A DNA stretch of 64,000 nt from Nocardioides caldifontis (GTDB lineage Bacteria > Actinomycetota > Actinomycetes > Propionibacteriales > Nocardioidaceae). The notes beneath the pieces were generated by a model. The model saw nothing but the letters and a program-made list of their open reading frames with translations, was not told the origin of the DNA and made no database searches. Shown one piece after another: positions 1 through 7,213 of this stretch. The position numbers were made by a program, and so were the translations under genes. The stretch lies in the NCBI RefSeq assembly GCF_008087345.1, contig NZ_VHIB01000013.1, positions 83,785-147,784 of the forward strand. Reading direction: 5' to 3'. Each line of letters starts with the position of its first letter. The stretch's first letter is position 1.

Positions 1-107
1 GCGGCGGTCACGTCGTTGTCCTCGAGCGCGTGGTTGATCGCCGTCGCGTAGGCGGCGTGCAGCTCGGTGAGCTCGTCGTAGAGCCGGGTGGTGGTCTCGT
101 GGGTCAT
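1..107 (-). CDS. hypothetical protein, 5' part only
   Basis: Only the first 35 codons lie in the window; the rest runs off the left edge. The ATG at 107 is preceded by a strong GGAGGAG ribosome-binding site 7-8 nt upstream, which fixes the start. The visible part (begins MTHETTTRLYDELTELHAAY) looks alpha-helical and cytoplasmic, without signal peptide or membrane segment. No family recognised. It is transcribed away from the neighbouring DUF6766 unit's end, from the 108-199 gap. Confidence 0.6.
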   Translation of the reverse strand, partial: MTHETTTRLYDELTELHAAYATAINHALEDNDVTA

Positions 108-142
108 GGCGTGTCTCCTCCCTCGACACCTCTACTGTCGCG

Positions 143-156
143 CGTTCCTTGGAACG
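143..156. promoter_or_regulatory. inverted repeat in front of the left-edge gene
   Basis: CGTTCC and GGAACG arms separated by TT lie 36 nt upstream of the start at 107, in the only gap that can hold that gene's promoter. The position suits a repressor operator; no regulator is assigned. Confidence 0.3.
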
Positions 157-199
157 ATCCAAACTCTGGCGTCATGACCTCCGACACAGGGTGCGCGGA

Positions 200-883
200 T
201 CACCCCTCGACGCCGGTGTGCTCGTGCGCCGCCCCCACCGGCTTGCTCTCCGGGGAGCCGCGCTCGCGGAGGTAGATCGCCAGCACGGCCATCGACCCAA
301 CCGCGAGGAACTCCGACTGCCAGTTCTGCAGCGTGCGGGCCCAGAAGTCCGCGTTCACCAGGTACGCCGACCACGAGATCGGCTCCTGGAGGCTGCGCAG
401 CCGCTCCTCGTCGTACGCGATCCAGCCGGCGACCGACTGGATCCCCCAGGAGAGCAGGAACACCACCCCCATGGTGAGCAGCAGGCTGGACGAGTAGACC
501 CACTGGCGGATGCCGCCCGCGCTCGCCCAGGCCGGCGAGTTCTCGTCGGCGTGCTCCCCGACCTTCTGGTCCTCGTCCGACTCGCGGCCCGTCCGGTCGA
601 GCTCCTTCGACTCCGGGGACCCCTTCTGCACCAGCCAGACCGTCATCAGGATGTAGAAGAAGAACTGGAGGTACTCGCTCTGCCAGTTCTCCGTGACGTC
701 GACCGCGAAGTCGGCCGAGGTGAGGTACTCCCCCAGCGTCACGGCACCGAGCCCGTCGGCGACCTGCTGGGCGTTGAGCTGCTTCCACCCGGCGTACGCC
801 TGCCCCACGAGGCTGGCCACGAACAGCCCCAGGAAGAAGATGCTCAGCGACGACTCCCGCACGAACTTCCGCATGCCGCTCAC
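200..883 (-). CDS. DUF6766 family membrane protein
   Basis: 227 residues, function unknown; the sequence resembles actinobacterial DUF6766 proteins. Four hydrophobic segments are visible, and the protein is an internal duplication. Each half carries a Y-L-x-x-A-D-F segment, then N-W-Q-S-E-(Y/F)-L leading into a membrane helix, and ends with G-S-P-E-S-K. The halves are joined by a charged linker near residues 115-145. The GTG at 883 was chosen because it overlaps the stop of the upstream 23-codon gene as GTGA, which suggests translational coupling; an ATG at 874 is the alternative. It is the last gene of a three-gene unit. Confidence 0.8.
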   Translation of the reverse strand: MSGMRKFVRESSLSIFFLGLFVASLVGQAYAGWKQLNAQQVADGLGAVTLGEYLTSADFAVDVTENWQSEYLQFFFYILMTVWLVQKGSPESKELDRTGRESDEDQKVGEHADENSPAWASAGGIRQWVYSSSLLLTMGVVFLLSWGIQSVAGWIAYDEERLRSLQEPISWSAYLVNADFWARTLQNWQSEFLAVGSMAVLAIYLRERGSPESKPVGAAHEHTGVEG

Positions 884-951
884 TGCCCGACCGCCGCGAG
901 GAGCAGGTACAGGAGCCCGCCGAAGATGATGAGCAGGTAGAGCACGAACAT
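880..951 (-). CDS. 23-residue single-span membrane peptide
   Basis: ATG at 951 opens 23 codons (MFVLYLLIIFGGLLYLLLAA plus VGQ) forming one transmembrane helix with almost no polar residues. It begins 11 nt after the lipoprotein stop, and its TGA overlaps the GTG of the DUF6766 gene (GTGA). The tight packing on both sides, and a composition unlike random out-of-frame translation, argue that it is translated. It may be a small partner subunit of the DUF6766 protein or a translational coupler. It is too short for most gene finders. Confidence 0.55.
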   Translation of the reverse strand: MFVLYLLIIFGGLLYLLLAAVGQ

Positions 952-962
952 CGCCCGCACCG

Positions 963-1364
963 TCAGCCTCCCTGGACCTGGCAGTCGTACGGACGGTCCC
1001 CCGGCTGCGGCGTGCAGGCCACAGCCACCACCCGCCAGCGGTCCTCGATCCGGGTGAGGAACGCGGTGTCCTCGGCGAAGCGGACCTGCGCCATCGTGTC
1101 GTAGACCTCCACCCGCACCGCAGCACCGACGGACGGCACGTCCTCCTCGAGCACAGCACGCGGACACGGCTTCCCGGCGGACTTCTCCACCTCCGAACGG
1201 GTCTTGGGCGTCATCAGCCGGCACGCGGCCGCGCCGTCGTCGGCGGCGACGGCTGCGTAGAAGGCGGTCGCCGCCTCCCCCGCGTCGCTCTCCGCGGTGG
1301 AGGAGCACGCGGACAGCAGCAGCACGGCCAGGCACGGCGCGGCAGCACGCGACATCCATGACAT
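963..1364 (-). CDS. small secreted lipoprotein
   Basis: 133 residues with a type II signal peptide: short N-terminus, hydrophobic core and lipobox L-L-S-A-C, with the lipidated cysteine near residue 20. The mature part contains three more cysteines and ends in a compact alpha/beta-like domain with a run R-I-E-D-R-W-R-V-V-A-V, typical of small NTF2-like extracytoplasmic lipoproteins (inference). It is the first gene of the lipoprotein / membrane peptide / DUF6766 unit and is divergent from the AAA-LuxR regulator, with which it shares an 87-bp promoter region. Confidence 0.75.
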   Translation of the reverse strand: MSWMSRAAAPCLAVLLLSACSSTAESDAGEAATAFYAAVAADDGAAACRLMTPKTRSEVEKSAGKPCPRAVLEEDVPSVGAAVRVEVYDTMAQVRFAEDTAFLTRIEDRWRVVAVACTPQPGDRPYDCQVQGG

Positions 1365-1451
1365 ATGGGGTCAGTACCCGTCCTGCACGGCTCCAAGCCA
1401 GCGGGACCTGTGTCCTGTGCCCGGGCGTCAGGCGGCTTTTATTGTCATTTC

Positions 1452-4016
1452 GTGGACATCCTCGAGCGTGATCTCGAGCTGGCCAGGTTGAGGAGCTGCA
1501 TCGCCGGCGCGGCCGAAGGGAGCGGCGCGGGGACGGCTGTCTCGGGGGAGCCCGGAGCCGGCAAGTCGGCCCTCGTCGAGACCGCGTGCGCCGAAGTGGT
1601 GGGCATGCGCGTGCTGCGGGGCGCGTGCGACCCGCTGGGGACGCCGCGGCCACTCGGGCCGTTCCGCGACCTGGCCCGGCAGCCCGGCTTCGAGCTGCTG
1701 GCCGGGCCCGGGGAGCGGTCCCTCGCCGAGCTCTGCGAGATCGTGTACGACGCGCTCGCGCAGGAGCCGACGGTGCTGGTCGTCGAGGACCTGCACTGGG
1801 CAGACCGGGCCTCCGTCGAGGTGCTGCGCTTCGTGGCCCGGCGCATCGAGGCGATGCCGCTGGCGCTGTTCGTGACCTACCGCGGCGACGAGCTCGGGCA
1901 GCACTCGGCCCGTGCCCTGCTCGGCGACTTCGCCGTGCTGGACCGGCTCGAGTCGTGGGGGTTGGCGCCGCTGAGCGTCGACGCCGTGGCGCGGCTGCTG
2001 GCCGGCACGCCGCTCGACCCCGTGCAGGTGCACGCGCTGACCGGGGGCAACCCCTTCTTCGTCACCGAGGTCGCCAAGGACCCCGACCGTCCGCTCCCGT
2101 CGAGCGTGCGCGACGCGGTCCTCGCCCGCACCGCCGACATGGCGCCGGACGACTTCGAGCTGCTCCAGCTCGTCGCCACGGCGCCGGAGCGGCTCGACGA
2201 CCGGGTGCTGCCGGTCCTCGGTGTCGACCTCGCGACGCTGGGCCGGCTCGACGCCACCGGGCTGCTGGCACGCACCGACCGCGGGCTGGCCTTCCGCCAC
2301 GAGCTGGCGCGGCTCGCCGTGGAGAGCACCATCCCGGCCGGCGGCGCCGCGCAGCTCCACGCCCGGCTGCTCGCGACGCTGGAGAAGGTCGACCCCGGCA
2401 ACTCCGCAGCGCTGACGCACCATGCGGTCCGGGCCGGCGACCCCGAGCGCGCCGTGCGCTACGCCGAGGCCTCCGCCGACGAGGCGGCCCGCGCGGGCGC
2501 GCACACCGAGGCGGTCGAGTTCCTCCGGACCGCGCTCGCCAGCCTGCCGTCGGGACAGCTCCGCGAGCGCGCGTCGTTGCTGCTGAGGCTGGGGTTCGAG
2601 CAGTACATGACCGACGAGCTCGAGTCGGCGATCGCCAACGTGACCGCGACGTTCCCGCTCTGGAGCCAGGTCGGCGACGCCGCCGGGCTCGCCTCGGCGC
2701 ACGACACCGTCGCGGTGCTCCAGTACTACAACGGCAAGCGGACCCAGGCGGAGAAGCACGCGGACCACGCCGTCGAGATCGTCAGCGGCGAACGGGGGCT
2801 CGAGTACGCCTCCGCCCTGGCCACCCGCGCCTTCCTCGCCTTCCAGCGCAGCGAGTTCGACACCGCCACCACGCTGCTCGCGGAGGCGGCGCGGATCGCC
2901 CGCCAGGCAGAGGACGACGCCGTCGCCCTGCGGAGCAGGATCTTCGGTGCCTTCACCGAGCTGTCCCTGGGCCAGGAGACCGCGCGCGAGCGGCTGGTCG
3001 ACGACATCCAGGAGGCGCTGGCCGCGGACCTCGACGAGCTCGCGTCGACCGGGTTCTCCAACCTCGCCGACCTCGACGTCGAGCACCGGCGGCTGGCCGA
3101 CGCCCAGGCGGTGCTCGAGCGCTCGATCGCGCACACCGTCGAGCGTGGGGTGCCGATCTGCAGCTACTGGCAGACCGGCGTCCGGGCCCGGATGCGGCTG
3201 CTGCAGGGCCGCTGGCAGGCGTCGTCGGAGGACGCCGGACACGTGCTCTCCCAGTCCGGCATGCCGCTGGCCAACCTGTGGCCGCACCTGGTCCTCGGGC
3301 TCGTCGACCTGCGCCGCCACGGCAGCGACCACGGCCACGTCGACGCGGCCTGGAAGGTGGCCGAGGGGCTCGACGAACCCCTGCGGCGGCTCGCGGTCCT
3401 CTCCGCGCTCGCCGAGCGGGCCTGGCTCACCGGGCAGCACGACGAACGGCTGACCACGCTGGCGCCGGAGCTGATGAGGAGCACCGGCGCCACCCCGGCC
3501 GGGGCGTGGGGCGCGGGCGAGATGGCGGTGTGGCTGCAGCGGCTCGGGCTCCTCGACGGACCCCCCGCGGTCGTGGCACCGCCGTACCGCATGGTGCTGG
3601 ACGGCGACCACGTCGGCGCGGCGGAGTGGTGGCGCAGCGCGGGTGCGGTCTACGACGAGGCACTGGCACTGGCCACCTCCCCCGACCCGGAGCACCGGCT
3701 CCGCGCGCTCGAGCGGCTCGACCAGCTGCAGGCCGCCGCGGTCGCCGACCGGTTGCGCCTCGAGATGCGGCGGCAGGGGGTGCCGAGCGTGCCGCCACGG
3801 CCCCGGTCGAGCACCGCGGCCAACCCGAGCGGGCTCACCAACCGCCAGCTCGACGTCGCCAAGCTCGTCGCCCGGGGGCTGACCAACGCCGAGATCGCGG
3901 AGCGGCTCTACATCTCGCCGAAGACCGCCGACCACCATGTCTCGGCGGTCCTCACCAAGCTCGGTGTGCCCAACCGGCGCCAGGTGGTGCTCGTCGCCCA
4001 GGAGATCGGGCTCTGA
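1452..4016 (+). CDS. AAA-type LuxR (LAL) transcriptional regulator
   Basis: About 854 residues, usual for LAL/MalT-like regulators. An N-terminal NTPase has Walker A G-E-P-G-A-G-K-S (residues about 32-39) and Walker B V-L-V-V-E-D-L-H-W-A-D (about 108-118). A long alpha-helical TPR-like middle follows, then a C-terminal LuxR helix-turn-helix in the last 62 residues (L-T-N-R-Q-L-D-V-A-K-L-V-A-R-G-L-T-N-A-E). The GTG at 1452 is preferred over the in-frame start at 1365 because conserved sequence begins there and the extra N-terminus looks non-coding. Direct targets are probably the two genes downstream; the gap at 4017-4166 holds repeated GGGGAG/CTCCCC half-sites. Confidence 0.88.
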   Translation: MDILERDLELARLRSCIAGAAEGSGAGTAVSGEPGAGKSALVETACAEVVGMRVLRGACDPLGTPRPLGPFRDLARQPGFELLAGPGERSLAELCEIVYDALAQEPTVLVVEDLHWADRASVEVLRFVARRIEAMPLALFVTYRGDELGQHSARALLGDFAVLDRLESWGLAPLSVDAVARLLAGTPLDPVQVHALTGGNPFFVTEVAKDPDRPLPSSVRDAVLARTADMAPDDFELLQLVATAPERLDDRVLPVLGVDLATLGRLDATGLLARTDRGLAFRHELARLAVESTIPAGGAAQLHARLLATLEKVDPGNSAALTHHAVRAGDPERAVRYAEASADEAARAGAHTEAVEFLRTALASLPSGQLRERASLLLRLGFEQYMTDELESAIANVTATFPLWSQVGDAAGLASAHDTVAVLQYYNGKRTQAEKHADHAVEIVSGERGLEYASALATRAFLAFQRSEFDTATTLLAEAARIARQAEDDAVALRSRIFGAFTELSLGQETARERLVDDIQEALAADLDELASTGFSNLADLDVEHRRLADAQAVLERSIAHTVERGVPICSYWQTGVRARMRLLQGRWQASSEDAGHVLSQSGMPLANLWPHLVLGLVDLRRHGSDHGHVDAAWKVAEGLDEPLRRLAVLSALAERAWLTGQHDERLTTLAPELMRSTGATPAGAWGAGEMAVWLQRLGLLDGPPAVVAPPYRMVLDGDHVGAAEWWRSAGAVYDEALALATSPDPEHRLRALERLDQLQAAAVADRLRLEMRRQGVPSVPPRPRSSTAANPSGLTNRQLDVAKLVARGLTNAEIAERLYISPKTADHHVSAVLTKLGVPNRRQVVLVAQEIGL

Positions 4017-4029
4017 GCTCCCTTCTGGG

Positions 4030-4082
4030 CTCCCTAGGGAGGTCCCACCCGTCCGCTCCCCCGTAGATGGGGAGCTCTCCCC
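4030..4082. promoter_or_regulatory. palindrome cluster between LAL regulator and target genes
   Basis: A perfect 12-bp palindrome CTCCCTAGGGAG (4030-4041) is followed by CTCCCC (4056-4061), GGGGAG (4069-4074) and CTCCCC (4077-4082). PAS-LuxR regulators such as PimM bind CTAGGGA-type palindromes and MalT binds GGGGA-type boxes, so these are plausible sites for the LAL protein encoded just upstream. The GGGGAG/CTCCCC pair with a 2-nt loop could also form part of a weak terminator. Confidence 0.4.
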
Positions 4083-4166
4083 GATGCCCGTGAGGGGGTT
4101 CGGGGGCGAGCCTCGTGGTCGTGGTCGGCGCACGCCGGCCCGAAGACCGCTCCGAAGGAATCTCCC

Positions 4167-4976
4167 ATGTCCGTGTCCACCACCGCCGTACCCGTGGCCG
4201 CCGCCGGAGCCGTGCTGGCGGGGATCACCGTCGCCGCCGCGGCCGCCGCCGCGAGCTCCGGGGAGCCCGCCGGCTCCACGACGACGTACACCACGACCAC
4301 CCCGCTCGTCTTCGGTGGCCCCGAGGGCACCGGCGCCCCCTCGCCCCTGCACGTCGCCGGGGCCGGCACGCGCGTGATCGACGTCGACGTCGCGCTCACC
4401 GGTCTCTCCGTCGCCGGGGACGACCGGGTCGACGCGGTGCTCGTGGGTCCCGACGGCCAGCGGGCCACCGTCCTCGAGGACGGCGCAGCGCCCGACCCGT
4501 CCCCCGCCGCCGGCACCCTGGCGGTGTTCGAGGGCACCAATCCCAACGGCACCTGGCGGCTCCACGTCGACGACGGTGCCGGCTCGGGCGGCAGCCTGCA
4601 GGGCTGGTCCCTGCAGGTGACCAGCCACAGCCCGGGCGACGGCGTGCCGCCCCGCGTCGTGGCCACGGCCCCTGCACAGGTCGTCCCCGGCTCGGAGCTC
4701 CGGCTCACCCTGAGCGAGGCCGTGCGCCCGTCGACCGTCACCTCGTCGTCGGTGCAGCTCGTCGACAGCTCGACCGGCATCCCGGTGCACGCCGCGGTCA
4801 CCTGGCGGGGGGACACCAGGACCGTGCGCATCGACCCGGTGGACGACCTCGCACGCAGGACGCCGTACGTCGTGGTGGTCACCGACGAGGTGCGCGACCA
4901 CGCCGGCAACCCGCTCGACCAGGACCCCGGCTCGCCCGGGGTCACCCCGAAGACCTGGTCGTTCAGCACCCGTTGA
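4167..4976 (+). CDS. secreted protein with P-domain and Ig-like domain
   Basis: 269 residues. The N-terminus is an Ala-rich hydrophobic signal sequence (about residues 8-32). Residues about 45-155 resemble the P/Homo B beta-sandwich of proprotein convertases (V-D-A-V-L-V-G-P-D-G, then N-P-N-G-T-W-R-L-H-V-D-D and W-S-L-Q-V-T). Residues about 165-265 look like a bacterial Ig-like (SbsA/Big_5) domain. No protease domain is present, so the P-domain is separated from its usual catalytic partner. A GAAGGA ribosome-binding site precedes the ATG. It probably forms an operon with the methyltransferase 35 nt downstream. Confidence 0.75.
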   Translation: MSVSTTAVPVAAAGAVLAGITVAAAAAAASSGEPAGSTTTYTTTTPLVFGGPEGTGAPSPLHVAGAGTRVIDVDVALTGLSVAGDDRVDAVLVGPDGQRATVLEDGAAPDPSPAAGTLAVFEGTNPNGTWRLHVDDGAGSGGSLQGWSLQVTSHSPGDGVPPRVVATAPAQVVPGSELRLTLSEAVRPSTVTSSSVQLVDSSTGIPVHAAVTWRGDTRTVRIDPVDDLARRTPYVVVVTDEVRDHAGNPLDQDPGSPGVTPKTWSFSTR

Positions 4977-5011
4977 ACGGCACCCATCCCTTCCACATGA
5001 GGAGAACCACC

Positions 5012-5851
5012 ATGACCCTTGACATCGACACCACCTCCGCCGGCTCCGCCGACCGCGCCCTCAAGGAGCGCCACCGCAAGATGTGGGCCTCCGGCGACTA
5101 CCCCGCCGTCGTGAGCGAGGTGATCAGCGAGCTCGGCCCGGTCGTCACCGAGGCCGCCGGGATCGGGTCCGGGGACCGCGTCCTCGACGTCGCCGCCGGT
5201 GACGGCAACGTCGCGATCCCCGCCGCCCGGCGGGGTGCCCGGGTCACCGCGAGCGACCTGACCCCCGAGCTGCTCTCCGTCGGCGCCCGCAAGGCCGAGG
5301 AGGCGGGCGTCGACGTCGAGTGGCAGGTCGACGACGCCGAGGCGCTGCGGTACGCCGACGACACGTTCGACGTCGTCACCTCCTGCGTCGGCGTGATGTT
5401 CGCGCCGCACCACCAGCGGGCGGCCGACGAGCTCGTCCGCGTGACCCGCCCCGGCGGGCGGATCGCGGTGCTGAGCTGGACGCCGGAGGGGTTCATCGGC
5501 CAGATGTTCGCGACGATGAAGCCGTACGCGCCGGCTCCTCCGCCGGGGGCACAGCCCCCGCCGCTGTGGGGGCGTCCGGACCACGTGGAGCAGCTCCTCG
5601 GCGCGAAGGTCACCGACCTGCGCACCGAGCGGCGCGTGGTGCGGGTGGCGCGCTTCGCCGGCGGCGAGGAGTTCCGGGACTTCTTCAAGCGGACCTACGG
5701 GCCGACGATCGTGACCTACCGCGCGATCGCCGAGGACCCGCAGAAGGTCGAGGCGCTCGACGCGGAGCTCGCCGCCCTGGGCGAGCGCCACCTCCACGAC
5801 GGCGTCATGGAGTGGGAGTACCTGCTGGTCACCGCCCGCAAGGCCGGCTGA
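5012..5851 (+). CDS. class I SAM-dependent methyltransferase
   Basis: 279 residues with a Methyltransf_11/25-type Rossmann fold: motif I V-L-D-V-A-A-G-D-G-N (about residues 53-62), acidic D after strand 2 (A-S-D-L-T-P-E), then a D-x-F-D-V-V-T segment and the R-P-G-G-R loop. The substrate is unknown; the closest functional types are small-molecule methylases of the UbiE/SmtA kind. The ATG at 5012 has GAGGAG 8 nt upstream; an in-frame ATG at 4997 would place that site inside the coding region. The gene ends 17 nt before a strong terminator. Confidence 0.85.
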   Translation: MTLDIDTTSAGSADRALKERHRKMWASGDYPAVVSEVISELGPVVTEAAGIGSGDRVLDVAAGDGNVAIPAARRGARVTASDLTPELLSVGARKAEEAGVDVEWQVDDAEALRYADDTFDVVTSCVGVMFAPHHQRAADELVRVTRPGGRIAVLSWTPEGFIGQMFATMKPYAPAPPPGAQPPPLWGRPDHVEQLLGAKVTDLRTERRVVRVARFAGGEEFRDFFKRTYGPTIVTYRAIAEDPQKVEALDAELAALGERHLHDGVMEWEYLLVTARKAG

Positions 5852-5868
5852 CCCCGGACGACGAACGA

Positions 5869-5894
5869 CGCCCCGAGGCTCTGACCTCGGGGCG
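5869..5894 (+). terminator. intrinsic terminator after methyltransferase
   Basis: A perfect 10-bp GC-rich stem (CGCCCCGAGG / CCTCGGGGCG) with a 6-nt loop, 18 nt after the stop codon. There is no U-tract, as is common in actinobacteria. Confidence 0.8.
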
Positions 5895-6077
5895 CCTTCG
5901 CGTTCCGGCGTGGCCGGCGATGCCGAGCCCCGCACCGACCCTCGTCACGGCGCGGGACCGCCACAGCCGGCTCGAGCCCACCCGTCGACCGGTTCTGGAC
6001 CGACGGATGGGCCCTCGAGCCCGGGGGGGCACCTCTCACGCTAGGAGCGGACCGACCTCGTGGAAGCGTCTGTCTGA

Positions 6078-6285
6078 CCCGTTCGGGTACCTAGTTCTTG
6101 GTCAACTGTGACTACGCACGAGGTGTAAGAACTGCACGAACGGGCACAACAAGGTCGTCAGGGGGCTCTCGGGACTTCAGGACCCACAGGGGGAACTCCG
6201 CGACGACGCGCACGCCTGCCTGCCTCCCACAGGCCCGTGCGAAGAGCCCCGGTCGATACCTCCCACGTCGACCGGGGCTCGTCCT
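6078..6285 (+). ncRNA. candidate structured small RNA, family unknown
   Basis: No credible reading frame spans this stretch, but nested complementary segments do. CCCGTTCG (6078-6085) pairs with CGAACGGG (6137-6144) and encloses AGTTCTT (6093-6099) / AAGAACT (6127-6133). GTCGTC (6154-6159) pairs with GACGAC (6202-6207). A hairpin GCCTG/CAGGC follows with loop CCTCCCA (about 6214-6232), then a 12-bp terminator-like hairpin at 6245-6279 whose loop again contains CCTCCCA, followed by CTCTTTG. The C-rich loops could pair with Shine-Dalgarno sequences. It does not match 6S, SRP RNA or tmRNA as I know them. The 5' end is approximate. Confidence 0.45.
6245..6279 (+). terminator. terminator hairpin of the candidate small RNA
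   Basis: A 12-bp stem AGCCCCGGTCGA / TCGACCGGGGCT with an 11-nt loop containing CCTCCCA, followed by CGTCCTCTTTG. It is the strongest hairpin in the + strand of this gap and would end the transcript from about 6078. Confidence 0.6.
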
Positions 6286-6508
6286 CTTTGTTAGTCCCGG
6301 TCATGGGTGCTCCGATCATGTCCGTCGGCAGCTCTCCGAGCGTCTGGGGATGTCAACGGACATGAATCAGTGCTCACGTCCGAGGGACGGCGTCAATCTG
6401 GCGGTCGCCGTTGCTTCTGACAACTCTGGCGTCCTGTCGGAGCGGCCTCTTAAGGTCCGAGCGTTGCAATGGGGGCAGGGCCGCCGGGGGTGGGCGTCCC
6501 ATCACATG
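6286..6508. other. non-coding stretch with inverted repeats
   Basis: No supported gene. Inverted repeats include CATGTCCGT (6317-6325) / ACGGACATG (6356-6364), CGTCC (6378-6382) / GGACG (6386-6390), and ACGGCG (6387-6392) / CGCCGT (6406-6411). GC content looks lower than in the neighbouring genes. It lies downstream of the candidate RNA on + and downstream of rnpB on -. Confidence 0.4.
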
Positions 6509-6550
6509 CCGAACCCCGCGCCGGACCTCCCAGACCGGCGCGGGGTTCGG
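6509..6550 (-). terminator. rnpB terminator
   Basis: A perfect 16-bp stem (CCGAACCCCGCGCCGG and its complement) around a 10-nt loop, 28 nt beyond the 3' end of rnpB on the minus strand. On the + strand its loop reads ACCTCCCAGA, so it could also stop + strand transcription. Confidence 0.8.
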
Positions 6551-6578
6551 CTCTGTGAAGTGAGCGCGTGGGTGAGCG

Positions 6579-6981
6579 GATGAGCTGACCTGTAGGCCGG
6601 GTTCTGTCCTCGCGCACCTCGCGGTGCCTGCGATGGGCGACCATCCATCTGGGACCACCGTCACCGGTGGCCTCGTGCGATCTACCCGCGAGCTCGGGCG
6701 GGCCGCCCTCGAACGCTCGCGCAGACGCCGTACGGCGTCCTCTTGATCTTGCTCCGGGTGGGGTTTACCGAGCCGCTCCGGTCACCCGGAACGCTGGTGG
6801 TCTCTTGCACCACCGTTTCACCCTTACCGCCGGGCCGGAGCCCGGAGGCGGTCTGTTTTCTGTGGCACTGTCCCGCGGGTCACCCCGGGTGGGTGTTACC
6901 CACCACCCTGCCCTGTGGAGCCCGGACCTTCCTCGACCCCCGTGTCGCCACGAGGACCGCGGTCGCCCGGTCAGCTCATCC
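6579..6981 (-). ncRNA. rnpB: RNase P RNA (type A)
   Basis: The catalytic RNA that removes tRNA 5' leaders. On the minus strand it opens with GATGAGCTGACC and closes with GGTCAGCTCATC, forming the long P1 helix. Between them are the conserved blocks GAGGAAGGTCCGGGCTCCAC and CAGGGTGGTGGGTAACA near the 5' side, GGTAAGGGTGAAACGGTGG in the middle, and AGATGGATGGTCGCC and GACAGAACCCGGCCTACAG at the 3' side. The length of about 402 nt is normal for high-GC actinobacteria. Ends are set by P1 and may be off by a few nucleotides. Confidence 0.97.
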
Positions 6982-6990
6982 GCAGTCGTC

Positions 6991-6996
6991 AGTGTA
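6991..6996 (-). promoter_or_regulatory. rnpB -10 element
   Basis: TACACT on the minus strand, 9 nt before the first base of the P1 helix, which is the expected distance to the start site of a sigma-A promoter. No good -35 match is seen 17 nt further upstream. Confidence 0.5.
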
Positions 6997-7153
6997 GGAC
7001 CGGGCGGGAATTCAGGTAGGCGGACGGGTCACTTCCCCGTCGTATCTGCCTCGTCGCGGTGGCATCGTCGTCGATGTCAGCCGCTGGGTGGGAGGAAGCG
7101 CTGGCAGGGACCGCCACAGGTTGGGAGCGGCGGCGGTCCGGTTCGGTGCCCGT

Positions 7154-7197
7154 GTGCCGTGGAGAGTCCTGACCCCCCGTGGGGCGCTCCACGGCAC
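7154..7197 (-). terminator. terminator of the RNB nuclease gene
   Basis: An 11-bp perfect stem GTGCCGTGGAG / CTCCACGGCAC with a 22-nt loop that itself contains CCCC/GGGG pairing, starting 17 nt past the stop codon at 7214. The rest of the gap (7000-7153) shows no supported gene. Confidence 0.6.
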
Positions 7198-7213
7198 TCG
7201 GCCGTGCCCGGGG

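Noticed and set aside
1365..1451. Upstream start for the LAL regulator
   Set aside because: The extra 29 residues contain no conserved sequence and this stretch must hold the divergent promoter; the GTG at 1452 fits the family better.
1428..4901. Very long open frame on the minus strand opposite the LAL regulator
   Set aside because: High GC removes stop codons. The translation is Arg/Gly/His-rich without domains, while the + strand has clear Walker and helix-turn-helix motifs.
6078..6285. 6S RNA
   Set aside because: The 5' and 3' ends do not pair into the single long hairpin with central bubble expected for 6S; the 3' end is an independent terminator.
6098..6583. Open frame of 161 codons on + across the RNA region
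   Set aside because: No ribosome-binding site, composition unlike genes, and it overlaps strong RNA secondary structure.
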